A stretch of DNA of 64,000 nucleotides, from the IMG/VR virus record IMGVR_UViG_3300027917_002335, positions 1 through 64,000 of that record; one strand, written 5' to 3'. The notes under the pieces were generated by a model that searched no databases, was not told the origin of the DNA, and saw only the letters and a program-made list of their open reading frames with translations. Source of the stretch: a virus. A program made the translations under genes and the position numbers. Position 1 is the stretch's first letter. Each line of letters begins with the position of its first letter. Of the stretch, positions 46,319 to 52,297 are shown in pieces.

Positions 46319-46837
46319 TTATTTCTCTTTTTTAATTATCCAGTTTTTTAATTCGGATTTATTAGTTGTCTTATTCTCTAGTATGAATTTCAGAATTCTC
46401 TTGGTACTGAAAACCGGTTGATTAGATTCAATTTCTTTCGTCTTAACTATCTTAAATTCATCCAATATTTGAGATCTTTCAAAATCGTTATTTTCATCTA
46501 GTAAATCTTTCATTTCTTTATTCGTCTTAGCGATCTGGCTGAATTCTTTTCTCAAATTTGAAATATCTTTAACGGATTTCATCTTAGTAATTAATCCGTT
46601 AATCTGAGCGCTATATCCGAGAATTTCGACTTTATTAAGAGCCGGAATTTTAGTTTCTTTCACGGTTTCTTTCGATTCTTTGATCTGGTCAATCTGATGA
46701 GATTTCAATAATTCATCTTTCGTAATTTTAAAGACGGCTAGGAGATCTTGAATTTCTTTATCCGAAAATTTAATCCAATTGCCCTTAGCGGCTATTCTGA
46801 ATTCAATTCCTAGGAATTTGACTAGTTTATATGGCAT
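46319..46837 (-). CDS. Hypothetical helical protein, possible regulator
   Basis: A 172-residue lysine-rich helical protein. It starts MPYKLVKFLGIEFRIAAKGN behind a GGAGGA site. The C-terminal 40 residues (STKRILKFILENKTTNKSEL) look like a small helix-turn-helix. Its own promoter at 46933-46962 carries an inverted repeat across the TATA box, which would suit an autoregulated DNA-binding protein. No family recognised. Confidence 0.5.
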   Translation of the reverse strand: MPYKLVKFLGIEFRIAAKGNWIKFSDKEIQDLLAVFKITKDELLKSHQIDQIKESKETVKETKIPALNKVEILGYSAQINGLITKMKSVKDISNLRKEFSQIAKTNKEMKDLLDENNDFERSQILDEFKIVKTKEIESNQPVFSTKRILKFILENKTTNKSELKNWIIKKEK

Positions 46838-46932
46838 TTTTATCTATTCCTCCAATTTTTGATTTCGGACAATCCTATTAATGGATTCTATTTTTCCGAG
46901 ATTTTTATTAAATTTATCGTTCATTAATACCT

Positions 46933-46962
46933 AGTAAGATAAGCTAGTATTTAAATCTTACT
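46933..46962 (-). promoter_or_regulatory. TATA promoter flanked by inverted repeat (operator)
   Basis: AGTAAGAT at 46933-46940 and ATCTTACT at 46955-46962 are perfect inverted arms. Between them on the minus strand lies ATTTAAATAC, a good archaeal TATA box for the gene starting at 46837. A repressor bound to the arms would block TBP. The adjacent CTACTAGTAG at 46961-46970 is a further palindrome. Confidence 0.5.
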
Positions 46963-47433
46963 ACTAGTAGAATGAGCCCCTGGAGCTCCTACTATCATTC
47001 TGTAGGAAATTGATTCTATTAAGAGATGGAGCTATCGTCCTGGTGCTAGTAGGGAGTCCCTAGTCTTAATCCGTGAAATGATCAAAATTGATCGTTGGAT
47101 GATCGATTTCGGCGGCCCCGTGATCAAAAGGATGGGATTCCAGACTCCTTCGTACTCCAAAATTTTCTTAGTAAAAAAAGCCGGCTTCTGACTCCAGGTC
47201 CAGGGAAGGTATTTTTTTTGGGATCTGACTCCGAATAGGGTGGTATAGAGAATGGGTTAAAAGCCAAGAACGGACCCTGTTTCTTCCAACATTTTCGTAG
47301 AACCATTTTTGGCTTATGTCAGATTTCCCTATATTTTATAAGGCTCCGCACTCCGAACTATATAGTCAATAAACCGTCGTCTCTTATTTGTCTTACTCGC
47401 ATCCCGTGAATTCTCTTGTCCTAAAAAGGAAAA

Positions 47434-47447
47434 GTTTAAATAGGATG
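47434..47447 (+). promoter_or_regulatory. Early promoter with TTTAAATAGGATG
   Basis: GTTTAAATAGGATG gives a TATA box preceded by a purine-rich BRE (GGAAAA). The inferred start of transcription is near 47460, about 40 nt ahead of the ATG at 47501. The 13-mer TTTAAATAGGATG recurs on the minus strand at 54999-55011. Confidence 0.6.
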
Positions 47448-47500
47448 CTACATTATAACCCCTAAAGCTATTCTATGAAGAGATCAGAGCTCTTGGTAGA

Positions 47501-47683
47501 ATGCCAACCAAAAATGAGAGATTGGAAATGAAAATTGTCGATAAAATTGCGGAATTGGAACAGGAAAAGAGAATAGCTCTATATCTTGTCTTTCGCTATC
47601 CGGCTTATTCGGATTATAGTTGGCAACAATTCGTTTCCATTTCTCGCCTTATAAAATTATGGAAACTAATGGAGGGAAAATAA
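47501..47683 (+). CDS. Hypothetical small protein, 60 residues
   Basis: Begins MPTKNERLEMKIVDKIAELE, with an aromatic second half. It is the first gene behind the early promoter and its stop overlaps the next ATG as TAATG. Function unknown. Confidence 0.5.
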   Translation: MPTKNERLEMKIVDKIAELEQEKRIALYLVFRYPAYSDYSWQQFVSISRLIKLWKLMEGK

Positions 47684-47898
47684 TGAGAAAATTGTCAGAT
47701 TTTATATTTTTTAAGAAGGAAAAAGGAATTAAGAAAGTTGTGAAGAAAATCTTATCTTTAATGGATTATCTTGACAAATTCGATTCTGAGCCTTACAATA
47801 CAATTTTTGATTCTTTAGAAGGAATTATTTCTGAGGATTTAGAAGATTGTATTTTCTATAAAGAAGTATGGGAAGAGTTATTGGAAGAAGAAAATTAA
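47683..47898 (+). CDS. Hypothetical small acidic protein, 71 residues
   Basis: The start MRKLSDFIFFKKEKG is chosen because GGAGGG lies 6 nt ahead; a longer frame from 47620 lies inside the preceding gene. The C-terminus is glutamate-rich. Function unknown. Confidence 0.5.
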   Translation: MRKLSDFIFFKKEKGIKKVVKKILSLMDYLDKFDSEPYNTIFDSLEGIISEDLEDCIFYKEVWEELLEEEN

Positions 47899-47916
47899 AA
47901 AAAGGAGGTAGATAAT

Positions 47917-48114
47917 ATGGAGTTAAACCAACAAGAGGAAAGAGCATGCCGGGCTATTATGATGGGAGCTCCACTTTCAGTAGTGGCTCTCTCAGAATCA
48001 AATATGGAAGAACTCAAATCATTTACCAGATTTCACGCTCAAATCAGTCGTTGGGAAGAAATGGCAAGAGCCAATTTTTTCGCTGCGTTAAAGTCATTAA
48101 ATAAACCCGGATAA
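47917..48114 (+). CDS. Hypothetical small helical protein, 65 residues
   Basis: Starts MELNQQEERACRAIMMG after AAAGGAGGT. Mainly helical. Its stop codon is embedded in the CCGGATAATTTCCT word that also occurs at 46293. Function unknown. Confidence 0.55.
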   Translation: MELNQQEERACRAIMMGAPLSVVALSESNMEELKSFTRFHAQISRWEEMARANFFAALKSLNKPG

Positions 48115-48166
48115 TTTCCTCATAATCCTCTGATGGGAATCATCTCGATTCTCACAGGGGAAGATT

Positions 48167-48367
48167 ATGCCAGGATGCAACATTGAAATATATTGGAGGA
48201 AACTCAAAGAAGCAACGGATCTTTGTATTCAATTATCCCAGCTTTTCGGCGTTTATTCCAAAAGGGAAGGCCCGGAATTTCTACTCAGAAAGCTGGAAAC
48301 AACAATCAACAATTTGGAATTTATCAAAGAATTTCTCCAATCAAATTTACCAAAAAAAGAGGAATAG
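48167..48367 (+). CDS. Hypothetical small helical protein, 66 residues
   Basis: Starts MPGCNIEIYWRKLKEATDLC behind AGGGGAAG. Two helical segments rich in leucine. It ends 4 nt ahead of the MoxR-type ATPase start. Function unknown; an ATPase partner is possible. Confidence 0.55.
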   Translation: MPGCNIEIYWRKLKEATDLCIQLSQLFGVYSKREGPEFLLRKLETTINNLEFIKEFLQSNLPKKEE

Positions 48368-48371
48368 AATT

Positions 48372-49229
48372 ATGTTAGATAAAAAATATATACAGGTAAA
48401 GAATGAATTTGATTACTTGTCAGAAGTAGTCGATAAATTCCCAGAAGGAAGAACGCTCTCATTCTTACTAGTAGGTCCGCCAGGATGTGGAAAGACATTA
48501 TTTGGTGTCTCTCTCGCCAAACATTTCTCTTCTTCTTACGAAATCATTGACGGAAGTCCTCAAATGGATCGTAGGGATATAGAAGGATGTTGGGAATTAC
48601 AAAATGGTGAAACCGTCTTTACTTATGGACCTTTGGCTCGTGCTATGATGAAAGCCAATGAAGAAGGAATTTGTTTCGTCATTTTTAACGAACCTAACGC
48701 TGTAAGACCTAGTGAGCAAATCTCCCTAAATGCCGCTTTGGCCGAATCTCACATAAATCTTATTTCTAAAGCTGGGGAAAGAATCTCTCTTAACCCAGAT
48801 GCTAAATTAGTAGTTATTGGAACTATGAATACTAATGTGCTTGGAATTAATAATCTCCAAGAAGCCTTCTCTGATCGTTTCTATTTAACATGGAAATTTG
48901 ACTATCCAGAAGAACGGAAAGAGATTGAGATTATTAAGGAAGTCACGGGTTGTAAGCATGGATTTGCTAGCGCGTTGGTAGAAATAGCTCAAGAATTACG
49001 GAAAGCAGCAATCCAAGATAAGGTATTAGCTAACACTTTTTCTACAAGATTATCAGTTCATTTCGCGGAAATAGTTCTTGGAATGAAGGATAGTTTTCTT
49101 ACGGAAAATATCAAAGGAATTATAGTTAATAAACTTACAACGGATGAAAGAGAAAGAAGATTTGTAAAAGATTTATTACAGGGCAAAGATTTTTTATGGA
49201 AAATAAAAGAATCGTTAAAGGATGAATAA
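48372..49229 (+). CDS. MoxR/CobS-type AAA+ ATPase with altered Walker B
   Basis: A 285-residue AAA+ ATPase starting MLDKKYIQVKNEFDYL after GAGGAA. Walker A is GPPGCGKT at 35-42. The Walker B position reads CFVIFNEPNA, so the usual Asp is Asn107 before Glu108, which may alter hydrolysis. Sensor 1 is VVIGTMNTN, and SDRFYLTWKFDYP fits the arginine-finger region. It is paired with a VWA protein as in MoxR/VWA and CobS/CobT systems, which act as remodelling machines or metal chelatases. Known archaeal viruses such as ATV also carry MoxR and VWA proteins. Confidence 0.82.
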   Translation: MLDKKYIQVKNEFDYLSEVVDKFPEGRTLSFLLVGPPGCGKTLFGVSLAKHFSSSYEIIDGSPQMDRRDIEGCWELQNGETVFTYGPLARAMMKANEEGICFVIFNEPNAVRPSEQISLNAALAESHINLISKAGERISLNPDAKLVVIGTMNTNVLGINNLQEAFSDRFYLTWKFDYPEERKEIEIIKEVTGCKHGFASALVEIAQELRKAAIQDKVLANTFSTRLSVHFAEIVLGMKDSFLTENIKGIIVNKLTTDERERRFVKDLLQGKDFLWKIKESLKDE

Positions 49230-49230
49230 A

Positions 49231-50874
49231 ATGCGAGCTAAGCCAAGCAAGAAAAAACAACACGCTAATAGGAAATTAGCCGTGAGAATCTCAGGTAATA
49301 AGAATGTTGAGATCATCTACGGCAAAGGTCCTTGGGTTGAAGATAACAAAACTATCAATATCCCATATCGTGGCGTTAATTACGAAGAAATGCTTGGCTT
49401 GCTTGCTCACGAAGCTGGACATATCGGATACGGCTCTTTCTCAACCAAGATGAATAAACTACGGGATTATCTTCAGATGAAATACGGTTTATCCAATACG
49501 GAAGCACAATCATTAATGAATGTGGTAGAAGACTGTCGAATTAACAGAATTAATTCTAAAGTTTATCCGGGTTTTTATAGACCATTACGGGAAGTAGAAA
49601 CCAAGAATCTTAAAGAATTAAGACGGCAATTTGATTTTTTCACTCAACTGGGTTTATTCATGGAAGATCATATTCAATATTTCCCATACGATTTAGATAT
49701 GGAAAAGATGGAAAAAGCTAAAAATCTAGTTTGGAAACATCAACATATCGGAGCTACGGTATTAGCCACAGATTTAATTGCTTCCGTAATCCACTCAGCT
49801 GGAAGAAAAGAAGTGGAAAATGATGATGGAAGGATGGGAAATCCAAGATCAGAAGGCAATTTATCTGATTCTAAACATCCAATAAATGATGACTTGGATA
49901 AATTCATGGATAAAATGGAAAAAATGTCGGATGCCGAAAAAACCGAAGTTGTAGAAGAATTACTGAAAGAACCGGAAGAAGAAGAACGCGTAGAACCAGA
50001 AATCAGAGAATTAGACAAGCCAAAAGTTATTCCGGAAGAGCTACTCAAGCTCGCTAAGGATTTTAATAGATGGCTTTACGAAGTTGTAGAACACCCAGAA
50101 GATAAGAAAGAACGAATTTGCCGGGAAGAGACAATTCAAGAAGACCGTATGACACCTGACGGAGATCCTTATCATGTTGTTGTAAATCGAAATCGAAATG
50201 CCATTGAAATGCTAAGAAAATATTTCCAGCTTAAAGCAAAAGTTCCTACAACTATGCATAAATCCGGAAGACTAAATTCTACTTGGATTAAAGCCTACAC
50301 TAGCGATTATAAATTTCCATTTACTAGAGATTGGGAAGCCGAAAAAGTTAAAATAACTTTGATGGTAGATATATCCGGTTCAATGAACGGATCAAAGATG
50401 AGAGCGGCCCGGGAAGCTATGATAGTTTTTAATGAGGGATTACAAGATGTGGCTGATTTACGCGTTATTTTATTTTGCGGAACAAGAGAAGCATTGAATA
50501 TTGTTGTAAAAGATTTCGGAGAAAAGACAAAAGAAGAGAATTTTAATGCCATCGGAAATAGATATGGAGAAGGAGAAAATATTGACGGAAGATCATTATT
50601 ATATGAAACGGAGAAAAATCCAAAAGGAACTATCATAGTCTTCTCGGATGGGAGACCATGCGGAGTAGATTATGGATTACATAAAGCGATTAAGGAATTT
50701 GAGCAAGCTAAGCCAAGATTGAAATCTTTGTGGAATTTCTCGATTGATGCTTACGGGGATCATTTAGAGAAATTATACGACAAAAATTTCGTGGAAGTTT
50801 CAGTGCGTAATAGAGACGATTGGATTCACAAATTTCTAAAATTAGGGAGGATGATTTGCGATTATCTGGGATAA
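49231..50874 (+). CDS. VWA-domain protein with HExxH metallopeptidase-like motif
   Basis: A 547-residue protein. HEAGH at 60-64 gives a zinc-binding HExxH helix followed by NVVEDCRINR, which supplies the next ligand as in the DUF2201/CobT-like group. The middle (190-290) is acidic and disordered. The C-terminal VWA domain begins near 370 with the MIDAS motif DISGS (379-383) and continues with VIVFSDGRPCG-like IIVFSDG. The ATG at 49231 is preferred over 49222 because AAAGGATG is correctly spaced. It probably forms a complex with the upstream AAA+ protein. Confidence 0.82.
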   Translation: MRAKPSKKKQHANRKLAVRISGNKNVEIIYGKGPWVEDNKTINIPYRGVNYEEMLGLLAHEAGHIGYGSFSTKMNKLRDYLQMKYGLSNTEAQSLMNVVEDCRINRINSKVYPGFYRPLREVETKNLKELRRQFDFFTQLGLFMEDHIQYFPYDLDMEKMEKAKNLVWKHQHIGATVLATDLIASVIHSAGRKEVENDDGRMGNPRSEGNLSDSKHPINDDLDKFMDKMEKMSDAEKTEVVEELLKEPEEEERVEPEIRELDKPKVIPEELLKLAKDFNRWLYEVVEHPEDKKERICREETIQEDRMTPDGDPYHVVVNRNRNAIEMLRKYFQLKAKVPTTMHKSGRLNSTWIKAYTSDYKFPFTRDWEAEKVKITLMVDISGSMNGSKMRAAREAMIVFNEGLQDVADLRVILFCGTREALNIVVKDFGEKTKEENFNAIGNRYGEGENIDGRSLLYETEKNPKGTIIVFSDGRPCGVDYGLHKAIKEFEQAKPRLKSLWNFSIDAYGDHLEKLYDKNFVEVSVRNRDDWIHKFLKLGRMICDYLG

Positions 50875-50890
50875 TTTAAATTTTAACAAC

Positions 50891-50910
50891 TTTTTTTTAT
50901 TTATTTTTTT
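50891..50910 (+). terminator. T-rich terminator
   Basis: Two runs of seven to eight T follow the VWA gene stop within 40 nt. Archaeal transcription stops at such T-runs. A new ribosome site follows at 50932, so some read-through or a new promoter is needed for the next gene. Confidence 0.45.
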
Positions 50911-50943
50911 GTTATTTAAAATTAAAATATGGAGGAAAATATT

Positions 50944-51222
50944 ATGATGAAACCAACAGAAAATTGGGAAGAAGTTATGATGAAAATGGTGAGATACGAA
51001 AAAGAACGCGGTTTTGAATTTCTCTTATTACAACTCAGCGAATTTAATTATGCCACCTTACATCAGTATAGAGGATCTGGCTGGTATATACAAGAAATTG
51101 GTATGATTGACGAAGATATTGTGTTAAATTTAACCAAGAGAGAATTCATAGACGATCACGCAATTATTCACATAACACCCAAAAAATATACAAAAATTTG
51201 GCGTAATAAAGAATTTAGATAA
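50944..51222 (+). CDS. Hypothetical protein, 92 residues
   Basis: Starts MMKPTENWEEVMMKMVRYEK behind TATGGAGGA. It has an alpha-beta layout with a C-terminal HIIHITPKKYTKIW-like basic end. No family recognised. Confidence 0.55.
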   Translation: MMKPTENWEEVMMKMVRYEKERGFEFLLLQLSEFNYATLHQYRGSGWYIQEIGMIDEDIVLNLTKREFIDDHAIIHITPKKYTKIWRNKEFR

Positions 51223-51235
51223 GGAGGTAAAAAAG

Positions 51236-51394
51236 ATGTGTAAACACAAATGGAGAATCTTGGAAGAATTCGTTCGTGATTCTACTCGGTTCGTGAAATG
51301 GATTTGCCAAGATTGTAGAACAACAGCGGAGCGGGAAATTAAACCAAGGATGTGTCATCCTACTCCGCTGGTATTATTCGGAGGTGAGAAATGA
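51236..51394 (+). CDS. Zinc-ribbon microprotein, 52 residues
   Basis: Starts MCKHKWRILEEFVRDS after AAGGAGGT. CxxH and CQDC pairs (residues 2-4 and 24-27) form a likely zinc site; the C-terminus is MCHPTPLVLFGGEK. It is the first of four consecutive microproteins with cysteine pairs or membrane helices. The stop overlaps the next gene region. Confidence 0.6.
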   Translation: MCKHKWRILEEFVRDSTRFVKWICQDCRTTAEREIKPRMCHPTPLVLFGGEK

Positions 51395-51550
51395 ATGTGG
51401 GATACAAGTTCTTTCTTACTCGGAATGATAGCAGGAATCTGGACTCTTGGAGGACTTATTTGTTTAAAACTCGCACTCGATATTTGGAAAATTAAAAGAG
51501 AAACCAAAAAAGCTAGGAGGGAATATGAAGAATGGAAGAAGAATCAGTAG
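51395..51550 (+). CDS. Single-helix membrane microprotein, 51 residues
   Basis: Starts MWDTSSFLLGMIAGIWTLGG, giving one membrane helix (residues 6-30) and a basic C-terminal helix. GGAGGTGAG lies 6 nt upstream of the ATG. Function unknown. Confidence 0.55.
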   Translation: MWDTSSFLLGMIAGIWTLGGLICLKLALDIWKIKRETKKARREYEEWKKNQ

Positions 51551-51675
51551 AATATTGTAAAGGAGAACATAAATGGGAAGAAGTGTCCAGGACTAACAGA
51601 ATGGGAACTGAAATAGTTTTCCATCAATGCGCAGAATGCGGAATATTTAAAATGGAGGTAAAGAAGGATGATTAG
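51532..51675 (+). CDS. Zinc-ribbon microprotein, 47 residues
   Basis: Starts MEEESVEYCKGEHKWEEVSR after AGGAGGGAA. Cys9 with His13 and the later CAEC pair form a zinc ribbon like that of the microprotein at 51236. Overlaps both neighbours. Confidence 0.6.
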   Translation: MEEESVEYCKGEHKWEEVSRTNRMGTEIVFHQCAECGIFKMEVKKDD

Positions 51676-51811
51676 AGAATTTTTCCAGGATCTAGTAAGC
51701 CTAGAATACATACTCGTAATACCCAATATATCTGATGAAGAAAAACTACGGCGAATATCAAAGGCAATCGTGGAAATTAAGAAGAAGTACAACAAACAAT
51801 TGTTCGGGTGA
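51668..51811 (+). CDS. Hypothetical microprotein, 47 residues
   Basis: Starts MIREFFQDLVSLEYILVIPN, with a charged helical C-terminus. TGGAGGTAA is near the right spacing upstream. No cysteines. Overlaps neighbours on both sides. Confidence 0.45.
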   Translation: MIREFFQDLVSLEYILVIPNISDEEKLRRISKAIVEIKKKYNKQLFG

Positions 51812-51933
51812 TTACAACGGAAGAATATTACGAACCAGAATACACTCCCGAAAGAGTGTGTTTTGAGTGTAGACAGGATTATCGCGGGATAGAACCGCCG
51901 TGCGATCAATGTAATCTGAATGAGGAGGAATAA
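51808..51933 (+). CDS. Zinc-ribbon microprotein, 41 residues
   Basis: GTG start overlapping the preceding TGA. The sequence has CFEC at 18-21 and CDQC at 32-35, a compact zinc ribbon, and an acidic end. Likely a DNA- or protein-binding accessory. Confidence 0.5.
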   Translation: MITTEEYYEPEYTPERVCFECRQDYRGIEPPCDQCNLNEEE

Positions 51934-51936
51934 ATA

Positions 51937-52233
51937 ATGAAGACAACAAGCTATATTGTGCGAATCACGACACCCGACTCCGAAGAATTTGACTCCGATC
52001 TCTTACAACAAATATTTTTTGATTGTCCCGAACTCGAAGACTGTCTAATAACCGTTAAAAAGGAGCCAATGAGATTGATAGATATATGCCTAATAGATGA
52101 ATCAGAATTGTCGGAAGATAAGAAAATAGAACACTGTGAATTAACCCTAATTTGTGAAGATTGTAAGTATTGCGACAAACAGGCTTACGAAAGAGCTTAC
52201 AATCACCTTAAATCAAAAGAGAAGGGAGATTGA
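51937..52233 (+). CDS. Hypothetical acidic protein with terminal cysteine cluster
   Basis: A 98-residue protein preceded by GAGGAGG. The first 65 residues are an alpha-beta domain with many acidic residues; near the end CELTLICEDCKYCDK gives four cysteines close together. No family recognised. Confidence 0.6.
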   Translation: MKTTSYIVRITTPDSEEFDSDLLQQIFFDCPELEDCLITVKKEPMRLIDICLIDESELSEDKKIEHCELTLICEDCKYCDKQAYERAYNHLKSKEKGD

Positions 52234-52297
52234 TTCTCTCTTACTCGCAATTTTTTTCCTTTCTAATTTTGGGAACCATTTCAACAACGAAAAAAAA
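52234..52297. terminator. Bidirectional T-rich terminator
   Basis: The plus strand has T7 at 52251-52257 and the minus strand has T8 (A8 at 52290-52297) between converging genes. Both strands are therefore likely to end transcription here. Confidence 0.5.

Larger units (their letters stand above)
46838..47500. other. Intergenic region of 660 nt between divergent genes
   Basis: I see no convincing gene. The region holds the operator at 46933, four GATC sites at 47080-47125 with GATCAAAATTGATC as a near-palindrome, several ACTCC/GAGTCC words, and the plus-strand promoter at 47434. Base composition is richer in G+C than the flanks. An origin or regulatory RNA would fit, but neither is shown. 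Confidence 0.5.

Noticed and set aside
47124-47306. Minus-strand frame of 60 codons in the large intergenic region
   Set aside because: No ribosome site, proline/serine-rich composition unlike neighbours, and no coupling to another gene. More likely chance.
49740-50636. Minus-strand serine-rich frames inside the VWA gene
   Set aside because: They are complements of the glutamate-rich region of the VWA protein, with no ribosome sites.
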